A DNA stretch of 64,000 nt, from assembly GCF_001553645.1 (NCBI RefSeq), contig NZ_CP014231.1, positions 1,488,001 through 1,552,000 of the forward strand. The letters run 5' to 3'. The stretch is from Leptotrichia sp. oral taxon 847. Its GTDB lineage: Bacteria; Fusobacteriota; Fusobacteriia; Fusobacteriales; Leptotrichiaceae. The notes beneath the pieces are model-generated. The model had not been told where the DNA came from, ran no database searches, and worked only from the letters and a program-made list of their open reading frames with translations. Position numbers and translations under genes: made by a program. This document shows positions 33,283 through 42,295 of this stretch, piece after piece (position 1 is the first letter of the stretch; every line of letters begins with the position of its first letter).

Positions 33283-36200
33283 ATGACAGTAGCAGAATTT
33301 GCAACAAAAAGAGTTGTATCCACAACTATGATACTTATATTTATGATTTTTTCTGGTTGGGTGGCAATGACAGGTATGAAACAGGAAAGAATACCAGATT
33401 TTGATATACCGATAGTCGTTATTAACGCTACTTGGACGGGAGCAACAGCGGAGGACGTAAAAACACAAGTATCAAAAAAATTAGAAGATGCGGCATTAAA
33501 TGTAGATGGAATTAAAAATATTACAACTTCATCTTCTTATGGTTCATCAGTAGTTACAATCGAATTTAACTACGGTGTAAACACGGATATTAAACAAGTC
33601 CAAGTTCAAACACAAATAGATAAAATTAAAGGTGATTTGCCTAATGATGATAACTTTAGTGATCCGGTAGTTTCAAAAATGGATGCGACAGGTAACTCAA
33701 ATATGGCGCTAATGATAGGAATTACGGGTAAAAATCAGCCACTTATAACATCATTTGTGGAAGAAACATTACAACCAAGATTAAAAAGAAATAGAGGGAT
33801 AGGAAATATCACGATAATGGGGAATGCGACAAGACAGATTAAAGTTTGGCTGGATCCAGCTAGATTAAAAGAATATAATTTGTCTTCAGCAGAAATCTAC
33901 AGTAAAATAAAAGCAGCTAACTCGATTACACCAGCAGGTACGATTACAGATGGTTCAAAAGAATTTATTTTAAAAGTGGATGGAGAAATAAAAGAACTTT
34001 CTCAAATTCAAGATATAATTATTTCAAATAAAGACAATAAAACCGTAAGACTTGCCGATGTCGCCAAAGTGGAATACGGAACAGAAGATAAAAAGGCATA
34101 TGTATCGTATAACGGAAAAGATATGGTCGCAGTTATGATTCAGAAAAGTAAAGATGGTAACTTAGTGGAAGTTGCAAACAGAGCAAAACAGACACTGAAA
34201 GAAGCAAAACCATTATTTCCATCTGGTTCAGATTATACAGTAATAGTTGATAACAGTGAACAAGTTAGTGAATCAATAAAAAATGTCGCAAGTTCAGGTA
34301 TACAGGCAATTATAATTACGATTATAGTACTTTTCGTCTTCTTGAAAAATCTTAGAGCGTCGCTTGTTGTGGGAGCGTTAATACCAATTTCGGCAATGTT
34401 TACTTTCTTTTTGCTTGCAACACAAGGAGTAACTCTAAATATGGTTTCGTTAATGGGACTATCACTTGCAGTAGGTTCACTTGTAGATAATGGAGTTGTT
34501 ACGTTAGACAACATATTTGATCACATTCAGATCAACAAAGAACCGGCAAATGTTGCAGCTGTTCGTGGTACAAATGAAGTAATACTGCCGATGATGGCTT
34601 CCACCGCAACTTCAGTTTGCGTGTTTTTACCGATTATATTGTTTGAAGGACTAGCAAAAGAAGTATTTAAGGGTATTGCATTATCAATGATGTTTGCACT
34701 GTCCACTTCAATAGTTGTTGCCATGCTGTTGGTTCCGATGGCTTCAAGTTTGTTTCTAGATGTAGAAAAAATCTCAGGAAATGCTGAAAAAGCTGTTAAA
34801 TTCAACGCTTTTAGAGATAAATATAGAGAACTTGTAGGAAAAGTATTGGAAAACAGATGGAAAACTGTAATAGGAGTAATAATAGCGTTTGTGATAGTTG
34901 TATTTGGAATAGGAAAAACAGTAAAGACAACTTTTTTCCCTACAATAGATGACAATCAATACTCAGTGGTAGCTTCACTTGCAACAGGACTTGATTTAAG
35001 CGTGTCAGAGGATATTGCAAATAAGATGGAAGCGGTTGTAAAAGCGGATCCCGCTACTAAAGATGTCAATGTAATTGCTATGAAACAAGCAGCAATAGTT
35101 AATGTCGACGTTAAAAAAGATACGATGAAAGCGATGGCTCGTGTCAGAGATAAATTAAAAAATTTACCAAACGTTACACTTGCAGTAGTTCCTCAAAAAT
35201 CAGGAGGACGTTCGGTACAAAAAGATTATTCGTTCCAAATTGAAGGGGAAGATCAGGAAGAATTGGAAAGAATAGCAAACGCTATGATGGCTGATATGAA
35301 AACGCAGTCATGGTTCAAAGATATAAAATCTTCGACAGAAGGTGGTTATCCACAAGCTAAATTAGAAGTTGACAGGGTTAAAGCTGAAAGTTATGGAATA
35401 AGTGTAACAGATATCACACAAATGCTTTATATGACAGTTGCTGGAGCTGCAAATCCAATTGACGTAACTCAGAGTACAGAAACATTGGATGTGGTCTTGG
35501 AATTAGAAAAAAGTCAAAAAAATTCATTGGATAAAATTATGAATTTAGAGATAAAAACTAATCAGGGGACTTTTGTTAGGTTAAGTGATATCGCAACAAT
35601 GCAGTTTGAAGAAAGTGCTTCGTCAATTTCAACTGAAAATGGTTCAAGAATTGTAACAATTGGTGCAAACTTGGACAGTTCAAAAGGATTTAATGACGCT
35701 GCAGCATTTATTCAAAAATCATTCCAAAAAACAAACCCAGCAGTTGGATATAAAATTGGGACAGCAGGACAAGCTAAAAATCAAGCTGAAATGGGTGGAC
35801 AGATTATGAAAGATTTGTTACTTGCGATTGCTTTAATTTATACGGTACTTGCAGTTCAGTTGGAATCATTTATCTTGCCGATTATGATTATGACAACATT
35901 GCCACTTTCAATGATTGGAGTAATTTTTGGACTAGCGATAACTAGAGTACAACTTAGTATGTTCGTTATGATTGGTATCTTGATGTTATTTGGTATGGCG
36001 GTTAATAATGCGATTGTAATGCTTGATTTCGTTGCAGGATTGCGGAAAAAAGGCTGGTCAATACATGATGCCTTAGTAGAAGCCTGTGGTTCGAGACTTC
36101 GACCAATACTTATGACAACACTTACAACGATATTAGGATGGCTTCCAATGGTATTTTCAAACAAGGGAAGTTCGGGATACTATCAAGGTATGGCGATTGC

Positions 36201-36360
36201 AGTAATGTTTGGACTTTCATTCTGTACGGTCTTGACATTGTTCTTTACACCAGTGTTGTATTCATTAGTTGAAGAAAGAAAAGAACAAAAACAAAAAGAA
36301 AGAGAAGAAAGAAGAAGACAGCAAAAAGCAGAAGAAAGAAAAGGATATGAAAGAAAATAA
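33283..36360 (+). CDS. RND multidrug efflux permease (HAE1/AcrB-type)
   Basis: A 1025-residue inner-membrane proton-driven pump with the RND plan: TM1, a large periplasmic loop, TM2-6, TM7, a second loop, TM8-12. The helix-4 motif GLSLAVGSLVDNGVVTLDNI has one aspartate where many HAE1 pumps have two; the repeat in helix 10 is FGMAVNNAIVMLDFVAG. The C-terminal tail is long and charged (EERKEQKQKEREERRRQQK...). It works with the adaptor and TolC of the same operon. Substrates are unknown. Confidence 0.92.
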   Translation: MTVAEFATKRVVSTTMILIFMIFSGWVAMTGMKQERIPDFDIPIVVINATWTGATAEDVKTQVSKKLEDAALNVDGIKNITTSSSYGSSVVTIEFNYGVNTDIKQVQVQTQIDKIKGDLPNDDNFSDPVVSKMDATGNSNMALMIGITGKNQPLITSFVEETLQPRLKRNRGIGNITIMGNATRQIKVWLDPARLKEYNLSSAEIYSKIKAANSITPAGTITDGSKEFILKVDGEIKELSQIQDIIISNKDNKTVRLADVAKVEYGTEDKKAYVSYNGKDMVAVMIQKSKDGNLVEVANRAKQTLKEAKPLFPSGSDYTVIVDNSEQVSESIKNVASSGIQAIIITIIVLFVFLKNLRASLVVGALIPISAMFTFFLLATQGVTLNMVSLMGLSLAVGSLVDNGVVTLDNIFDHIQINKEPANVAAVRGTNEVILPMMASTATSVCVFLPIILFEGLAKEVFKGIALSMMFALSTSIVVAMLLVPMASSLFLDVEKISGNAEKAVKFNAFRDKYRELVGKVLENRWKTVIGVIIAFVIVVFGIGKTVKTTFFPTIDDNQYSVVASLATGLDLSVSEDIANKMEAVVKADPATKDVNVIAMKQAAIVNVDVKKDTMKAMARVRDKLKNLPNVTLAVVPQKSGGRSVQKDYSFQIEGEDQEELERIANAMMADMKTQSWFKDIKSSTEGGYPQAKLEVDRVKAESYGISVTDITQMLYMTVAGAANPIDVTQSTETLDVVLELEKSQKNSLDKIMNLEIKTNQGTFVRLSDIATMQFEESASSISTENGSRIVTIGANLDSSKGFNDAAAFIQKSFQKTNPAVGYKIGTAGQAKNQAEMGGQIMKDLLLAIALIYTVLAVQLESFILPIMIMTTLPLSMIGVIFGLAITRVQLSMFVMIGILMLFGMAVNNAIVMLDFVAGLRKKGWSIHDALVEACGSRLRPILMTTLTTILGWLPMVFSNKGSSGYYQGMAIAVMFGLSFCTVLTLFFTPVLYSLVEERKEQKQKEREERRRQQKAEERKGYERK

Positions 36361-36399
36361 ATAATTTATTATAAAAGATTACTAGGAAAGGACAATGCT

Positions 36400-36696
36400 A
36401 TGAAAAGAGTGGAAGTATATTACGATTCATATTTTACTGAAAAACTAAAAGAAGAATTGAGAGAATACGGAATCGAACAATATTTTATAGTTCCAATAAT
36501 TTATAGTTCTTGGAGTAAAAATTTTAAGCATTTTAATACGCATGTTTGGCCAGGAACTGACAGTATGCTTATTGCCTACATAGAAGACGAACAGGCAAAA
36601 GAAATTTTACGGCTTATAAAAATTATGAAAATAGATTTAGGAAAAGGTATTTCAATGGGAGCAGTGATGTTTCCAATAGAAGATATTATTTTATAA
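36400..36696 (+). CDS. PG0541-family transporter-associated protein
   Basis: A 98-residue cytosolic protein. The pattern (MKRVEVYYDSYFTEKLKEEL...YFIVPIIYSSWSKNFKHFNTHVWPGTDSMLIAYIEDEQAKEILRLI) matches small PII-like proteins found next to RND pumps, named after PG0541. It may sense a ligand and regulate the pump. It has a GGAAAGG site and is the last gene of the efflux operon before a terminator. Confidence 0.7.
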   Translation: MKRVEVYYDSYFTEKLKEELREYGIEQYFIVPIIYSSWSKNFKHFNTHVWPGTDSMLIAYIEDEQAKEILRLIKIMKIDLGKGISMGAVMFPIEDIIL

Positions 36697-36699
36697 AGT

Positions 36700-36730
36700 A
36701 AAAAAATCAGCAGAGATGCTGGTTTTTTTA
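36700..36730 (+). terminator. Terminator of the efflux operon
   Basis: AAAATCAGCA and TGCTGGTTTT pair around GAGA, followed by T. Confidence 0.8.
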
Positions 36731-36900
36731 CTGTTTAGAGTTAGGAATAACATAGAGAATAAAAAAATTTTTTATTTTTATTTAAATATTTTTAAATTTA
36801 TGGTAAAATACTTTGTAATTAAAAAAAGCACAAATTATCTTATTCCTTATGTTATAGATGTTTTTGTGTTAATTGATAAATTTAGAAAGGATGTAAGGTT

Positions 36901-37596
36901 ATGGAAAAAATATTGGAGTGCAAAAATTTGAGAAAATCGTATAAAGAAAATGTAGCACTGAATAGTATTAATTTATCCGTTAATAAAAACAAAATAATCG
37001 GATTACTTGGTCCGAACGGTAGCGGAAAAACGACATTTATTAAACTAGCTATGGGACTTTTGAAGCCGACTTCAGGGGAGATGTTAATTGACGGGTTGCC
37101 AATAGGCGTGGAAACTAAAAAAATAATATCGTATCTTCCTGACAGAGATTATTTGGACAAAAATCAGAACATTGATTCGTTGATTCAGCTTTTTGTGGAT
37201 TTTTATCCAGATTTCAATGAAGCAACGGCAAAAGAAATGTTAAAAGATTTAAAGATAGATACAACTGCAAAATTTAAAGCGTTATCTAAAGGAAATCGTG
37301 AAAAAGTGCAACTTATCTTAGCGATGAGCAGAGAAGCAAAATTGTATTTACTGGATGAACCAATAGCGGGAGTCGATCCTGTTACAAGAGATTATATTTT
37401 AAATACGATAATAAAAACTTACAACAAAAATGCGACACTTATTATTTCAACGCATTTGATTAACGATGTGGAAAAAATTTTGGATGAAGTAATTTTTGTA
37501 AATAATGGAGATATTTTGTTGTATGATTCTATTGAAAATATAAAAAAAGCTCATAATGTCAGCATTGATGAATATTTTAGGGAGGTGTTTAAATAA
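36901..37596 (+). CDS. ABC transporter ATP-binding protein
   Basis: A 231-residue ATPase with Walker A GPNGSGKTT (residues ~37-45), signature ALSKGNREK (K replaces the usual second G of LSGGQ), Walker B LYLLDEPIAGVD and switch His in STHLIND. It resembles the YtrB/EcsA-like subunits of drug or envelope-stress exporters. It overlaps its permease by one base, so both are translated together. No TetR or GntR regulator is adjacent, unlike the common ytr-type arrangement. Confidence 0.9.
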   Translation: MEKILECKNLRKSYKENVALNSINLSVNKNKIIGLLGPNGSGKTTFIKLAMGLLKPTSGEMLIDGLPIGVETKKIISYLPDRDYLDKNQNIDSLIQLFVDFYPDFNEATAKEMLKDLKIDTTAKFKALSKGNREKVQLILAMSREAKLYLLDEPIAGVDPVTRDYILNTIIKTYNKNATLIISTHLINDVEKILDEVIFVNNGDILLYDSIENIKKAHNVSIDEYFREVFK

Positions 37597-38450
37597 TGTT
37601 TAAATTGTTTAAATATGATTTTAGAGCGATTAGCAGACGGCTTGTACCGCTATATTTAGTGGCAATTGTAATTGGAGTGGTAAATCAAATATGTTCAACA
37701 GTTGTAATTCGTATGAGTAACCATATATCAGAAGGAAATGCAGTTTATGCCATATTTTATGTTTTAAAAATGGTATTTTCATTTTCGTTTTTTTTAATGA
37801 TGTCATATGTTTCCATTCTAACAATTTTTATTTTGATAACGAATTTTAATAACTCAGTTTATGGAAATGAAGGATATTTGATAAATTCTTTACCGATAAG
37901 TTCAAAAGACTTAATTTTTGCAAAATATTTTAACTTTGTATTTTGGACTTTTGTTTCTGGAATACTTTACATAATTTTTTATATAATAGGAGTATCTAAC
38001 AGCATTCTTGCAAGTGGTCAAAATGTAGATATTCCAAAGTCAGAGTTAGATTTTATGAAACAGCGAATTTTTAGTAGCCCGTATTTTCCTAAAATTGTAG
38101 GAATAATAATAATTGTTGTAATTTGCTTAATCTTATATCAGTTATTATGTTCATGGATTTTTATGATGTGTGTAACTTTTGCAAATTTGGTAAAATCAAA
38201 TAAACTTATTATGGGGATAGTTACTTATGTCATAACAGGTGTAATAATTGGGATAATTTATCTTTCATTAATGATAAGTTTTTTTCTAAAAGTAGAGTCA
38301 CTTGCTAGTAAAGGCAATGGTGATGTCGCTGTGGTTTTTGACTTGGTTAGAAATTATGGAATAATTTGTATTATTATTGAAATTCTTCTAAATATTGGAG
38401 TTTTCTTTCTTATAAACTATATTCATTCCAAAAAAATAGATTTGGAATAG
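37596..38450 (+). CDS. ABC transporter permease
   Basis: A 284-residue membrane protein with about six hydrophobic segments, e.g. around residues 18-35, 60-82, 105-128, 166-188, 200-222 and 255-275. The start overlaps the end of the ATPase gene. The N-terminal MFKLFKYDFRAISRRLVPLY and YGNEGYLINSLPISSKDLI are like ABC-2 type permeases paired with YtrB-like ATPases. The transported substrate is unknown. Confidence 0.8.
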   Translation: MFKLFKYDFRAISRRLVPLYLVAIVIGVVNQICSTVVIRMSNHISEGNAVYAIFYVLKMVFSFSFFLMMSYVSILTIFILITNFNNSVYGNEGYLINSLPISSKDLIFAKYFNFVFWTFVSGILYIIFYIIGVSNSILASGQNVDIPKSELDFMKQRIFSSPYFPKIVGIIIIVVICLILYQLLCSWIFMMCVTFANLVKSNKLIMGIVTYVITGVIIGIIYLSLMISFFLKVESLASKGNGDVAVVFDLVRNYGIICIIIEILLNIGVFFLINYIHSKKIDLE

Positions 38451-38524
38451 AAAAAAAAGTTGTAATGTGCTATAATGATTGATAGTAGAAAGAATGGAAA
38501 TATTTAAGAAAGGAAAGTTTGAAA

Positions 38525-40330
38525 ATGGGAAACAGCAGAAAAATGATTAAAAAGTTGTCTATTATTATGATAGTTATATTTGCAATTGGAATGCTCGCAA
38601 GTGCAATATTATTTTTGAAAAATAATATTTTTGGACAAATGTCGAATAGAGAAGTTATTGCGACAGTTAATAAACAAAAAATTTATAAAGATCAGTTCGA
38701 GTCGTATAGACAGATGTTAAAAGAACAGCTTTTACAAATCAATCAGCAAAAAGCACAAATGGGAGTACCACAAGAAAATTTAAAAGATGTCCCAGATAGC
38801 GTAACGGATGAAATAATTTTACAAAATCTTATAAGTAAGGCGCTTTTAATTTCGGCAGCATCTGATTTTAAAATAAAAGTATCAAGTGGTGAAGTTAATA
38901 AACAAGTAAACAGTGAAATTAAAGGTGTAAAAAAGGAAGATCTTGCAAATGCGTTGGCAGCTCGTGGGTTTAGAAATCTGACTGAGTACAAAAATGCAGT
39001 AAAACAAGATAAGATTATGAAAAAATTACAGGAAAAAATGTTTGCAAAATATCAGCTTTCTGATGCGGATGTAAAAAAAGCATTTGACAGAGAACAGTAC
39101 GCAGGGCTTGCTGGAAAAGACTACAATGAAATAAAAGTTAAATTGAAAGAAAGTTTACAGCAAGAAAGAAACGATTTACTGCTAACTTCTTATTTGACAA
39201 AATTAACTGAAAAAGCAAAAATTGAATTTCAAAATCCTGAAATAAAAAAAATATATAATGATTCCAGAGTGATTGTAGCAAGAAATGGTGAATACAAAAT
39301 ATTTAATAAAACAGTAAATGAGAGAATTTTAAGAACAATTTCAGAAACACAGGAAGGGTATTCTGACAAATTACTAGACGAAGTAAAAGCTAATTTGAAA
39401 GTGGAATTGGATAAATTAGTAAAAATTTCTGTAAAAGCAAAAGCTGCAGGAGTAAAACCTGATCCAGAGCTTGTGGGAGTTGCACAGTTGCAAGATTTGT
39501 CCAAAAGATATTACAATTCTTTGATTGACAATTTCAAAGCTGATGATGCAACATTAAAAGCTAGATTTGAGCAAAAAAAAGACAGTTACAGCATTAAAAA
39601 CAGCGTTGGTGGTTATGTGATAGGTGATGAGTATCAGCCAAGTTCACAGGATTTGGAAAATGCTAAAAAGCAGGCACAGGAAATTATGAAAACTACAAAT
39701 AAAGATAATTTTGCACAAAAAGCAAAAGAATTCTCAAAAGACCCTGGTTCAGCTGCTAATGGCGGAAGTTTGGGAGAAACAACTGACTTATCAGGACTTG
39801 TTCCAGAATTTGCAAATGCAGTGAAAAACGGAAAAGCGGGAGATATAACAGGGCCTATTCAAACGCAGTTTGGGTATCACATTATTTACATTGAATCAAA
39901 AGATGCAAATAATCCAAATGTTGCAAAAATTCGTCATATTTTAATTACACCAGCTATATCGGAAGCTACAAGACAAAAGGTTGCACAAAAAATTAATGAC
40001 TTAAAAGCGCAAATCCAAAGCGGCAAAACTACTTGGGATCAAGTTGAAAAACAAGAAAAATTTAATTTTAGTGTAAAAGAAAGATTTAAAAAATTAGTAA
40101 AAGGTGAAACAGTTCCAGGAATTGGAAAAGATGATGAGTTAGTAAATAAAATATTTGCTTCCAAAGTAAATCAAATTATTGAAAAGAATAATCCGTCAAT
40201 AGGCTATTTCTTAGTTGTAAAAACTTCAGAAATACCGTTTACACCTGCAACTTTTGAAAATTCAAAAGAAAGAGCAAGATTAGAATTAGCACATGAGTTT
40301 GCTGACAAGATTCTTGCGAGTATAAATTAA
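38525..40330 (+). CDS. Membrane-anchored parvulin-type peptidyl-prolyl isomerase (PpiD/SurA-like)
   Basis: A 601-residue protein with one N-terminal membrane helix (~10-33). SurA-N-like helices follow. A parvulin domain lies around residues 365-460 (FAQKAKEFSKDPGSAANGGSLGET...FGYHIIYIESK). A second, incomplete one starts at IRHILITPA near 475. It should act as a periplasmic folding factor for outer-membrane proteins. A TTG at 38519 is in frame, but GAAAGGAAAG is better placed for the ATG at 38525. Confidence 0.85.
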   Translation: MGNSRKMIKKLSIIMIVIFAIGMLASAILFLKNNIFGQMSNREVIATVNKQKIYKDQFESYRQMLKEQLLQINQQKAQMGVPQENLKDVPDSVTDEIILQNLISKALLISAASDFKIKVSSGEVNKQVNSEIKGVKKEDLANALAARGFRNLTEYKNAVKQDKIMKKLQEKMFAKYQLSDADVKKAFDREQYAGLAGKDYNEIKVKLKESLQQERNDLLLTSYLTKLTEKAKIEFQNPEIKKIYNDSRVIVARNGEYKIFNKTVNERILRTISETQEGYSDKLLDEVKANLKVELDKLVKISVKAKAAGVKPDPELVGVAQLQDLSKRYYNSLIDNFKADDATLKARFEQKKDSYSIKNSVGGYVIGDEYQPSSQDLENAKKQAQEIMKTTNKDNFAQKAKEFSKDPGSAANGGSLGETTDLSGLVPEFANAVKNGKAGDITGPIQTQFGYHIIYIESKDANNPNVAKIRHILITPAISEATRQKVAQKINDLKAQIQSGKTTWDQVEKQEKFNFSVKERFKKLVKGETVPGIGKDDELVNKIFASKVNQIIEKNNPSIGYFLVVKTSEIPFTPATFENSKERARLELAHEFADKILASIN

Positions 40331-40450
40331 TTTAATGAAAAGTACTGATAAAATAAATAGATTCAAGATTTTTATCTTGTCAAAAACATTTTTTACTTGA
40401 TTAAAGTTAGTTTTTGTAGAAGGCAGGATAAATATAAAATTAGTAGTAAA

Positions 40451-40486
40451 TAAAGAGTAAATTTTAGCCGATTTACTCTTTTTTTC
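40451..40486 (+). terminator. Terminator after the PpiD-like gene
   Basis: AAAGAGTAAAT and ATTTACTCTTT pair, followed by T. The rest of 40331-40648 has no gene. Confidence 0.8.
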
Positions 40487-40573
40487 TTAATTGAGAGTGT
40501 AGTACAACAATGTGTATGTGTAGAAAATAGAAAAATAGGAACTATCCGCTGTGTGAGTACAGAAATGAAATAA

Positions 40574-40640
40574 TAAAAAACACGTTCCGCATAATAGAAA
40601 AGTTGTTCAAGCTTCTATTAATGAAAGGAACGTGTTTATA
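40574..40640 (-). terminator. Terminator of rqcH
   Basis: AAACACGTTCC and GGAACGTGTTT pair, with an inner AATAGAA/TTCTATT pairing. On the minus strand it is followed by T-rich sequence, 12 bp past the rqcH stop. Confidence 0.65.
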
Positions 40641-40648
40641 TGAGTTTT

Positions 40649-42259
40649 TTATACTTCAACTAAAATCGAATGAAAATTCGTATAAATAACATTTCCAGGT
40701 TTGCTATTTTTTATTTTTTTCACAAATTTTCTCTGACAGTAATCAACTGTAACTTTGTCGCCTTTTTGCGCTTTGGAATGTTCACAGGCTAGTTTTGCGG
40801 CGTGAAAAATGACATCTTCACTTGGAATTCGATTTCCACAAAGGATAAGCACATGACTTCCAGGAATATCTTTTATATGAAGCCAAATGTCATTTGGTTC
40901 TCCTTTTGAAAAAGTAATCTCTTCATTTTCCTTATTATTTCTTCCAACAAAAATTTTAAAGCCGCTGTATTCAAATGATAGTAATTCCCTTTTTTTATGT
41001 TTATTGAGTTTAATTTTTTTTGTGTTATTGAAATTTGACATTTTTAGCTCCGATTCAATTTCCTCAATTCCAATAAAATCATTCTCTTTTTCAATAAACA
41101 TCTTAATTTGTTCAAAATATTTAATTTCATCTTGAATATCAATAAGTCTTTCATTTAGTGCTATAAGCGTTCTTTTCCCTTTATTGTACTTGTTGTAGTA
41201 AAAATTTAAGTTATCTTTTGGTGAAAGAGTTGCATCAAGATTTATTGTAATTTCTTCATTTGCGTAAAAGTCAAAAACTGTGACTTTTTTCATTCCATAT
41301 TTTAATTTGTGCATATTTGCAGCTAGAATATTTCCAATATTCTTGTATTTTTGATAATTCTCATTTTTTTTCAAATCGATATTTATATTTTTGTTTATTT
41401 TCTTAAATTTTTTAATTTGTGTGTCAACATATTTTAGCAAATTTTTTTTCTTTTCATTAAGCACATTTGAAGTAATCGTTGCTTTAAAATATTCGTTAAG
41501 ACCTTCATTCAAAGTTTCATAATATTCATTTTCGTCAACTTTTTTTTCCTCAAATTCAGAAAATTCATTATAAGTAAAAACTTTTTGCATTTTTTTATTT
41601 TTTGAAATTTTATAAATCACAGGTTTATAATTTTCCAAATATTTTTTAAAAGTGTCATAATTACTTGCACATTGTACAGCAAACGGAATTCCAGCGCCTT
41701 CACATTTTTTTAGGAAATCCTCTGTTTTGAAAGGAAAATTTTCTTTCTCAAAATAAATTGGCGAAATTTTTTTTTCTTCAAATGGCAAAGTGTATTTTGC
41801 GCCAGTCATAATAACACGGTTTCCTATTTCAAGAGTTGTAAAATAAAGAGCAGATAAAATTTTATTTTGGCAAGTGAGAAAGACATTGCTTGCCTTTCCC
41901 ATAATTTCCATAATGAGAGTATATTTTTCAATATCTCCAAACTGATTGAGCTTTTCAAAGTCAAAATATACAATTCTGTCAAAACTTTCCTGTCTTATAT
42001 TTATTAAAATTGAATTTTGTAAATATTTTTTCAGAGATAATAAAAATTTTGACTGATAGTCAGTGTTCAAATCTTTTTCATTTTTCAAATAAAAAATTGT
42101 AGAATTGTCTTTCACTTGAAAAATTAAATTATTTTTCCCAAAAAAGAGTGAAAATGAATTTCTGTTATATTGAAAAATTTTTGTGATCTTATATCTTAAA
42201 ATTTTTTCTTTAATTTCTTTAATCAAAAATGAAATTCCGATTCCGTCCAAATAAATCAT
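40649..42259 (-). CDS. rqcH: RqcH/NFACT-family ribosome-quality-control protein
   Basis: A 536-residue protein with the NFACT-N domain (MIYLDGIGISFLIKEIKEKI...), a coiled coil in the centre, and the NFACT-R domain with PNDIWLHIKDIPGSHVLIL. RqcH adds C-terminal alanine tails to nascent chains on stalled 50S subunits. It was once annotated as fibronectin-binding protein. A TTG at 42274 is in frame, but GGAG lies five bases before the ATG at 42259. It is upstream-adjacent to sppA with a 36-bp gap. Confidence 0.88.
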   Translation of the reverse strand: MIYLDGIGISFLIKEIKEKILRYKITKIFQYNRNSFSLFFGKNNLIFQVKDNSTIFYLKNEKDLNTDYQSKFLLSLKKYLQNSILINIRQESFDRIVYFDFEKLNQFGDIEKYTLIMEIMGKASNVFLTCQNKILSALYFTTLEIGNRVIMTGAKYTLPFEEKKISPIYFEKENFPFKTEDFLKKCEGAGIPFAVQCASNYDTFKKYLENYKPVIYKISKNKKMQKVFTYNEFSEFEEKKVDENEYYETLNEGLNEYFKATITSNVLNEKKKNLLKYVDTQIKKFKKINKNINIDLKKNENYQKYKNIGNILAANMHKLKYGMKKVTVFDFYANEEITINLDATLSPKDNLNFYYNKYNKGKRTLIALNERLIDIQDEIKYFEQIKMFIEKENDFIGIEEIESELKMSNFNNTKKIKLNKHKKRELLSFEYSGFKIFVGRNNKENEEITFSKGEPNDIWLHIKDIPGSHVLILCGNRIPSEDVIFHAAKLACEHSKAQKGDKVTVDYCQRKFVKKIKNSKPGNVIYTNFHSILVEV

Positions 42260-42295
42260 ATTATCTCCTTTCAATTATAATTTTAAAATAAATTT

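Noticed and set aside
36716-36931. Plus-strand open frame of 71 codons before the ABC ATPase
   Set aside because: It overlaps the ATPase start, begins inside the terminator hairpin and has no good ribosome site.
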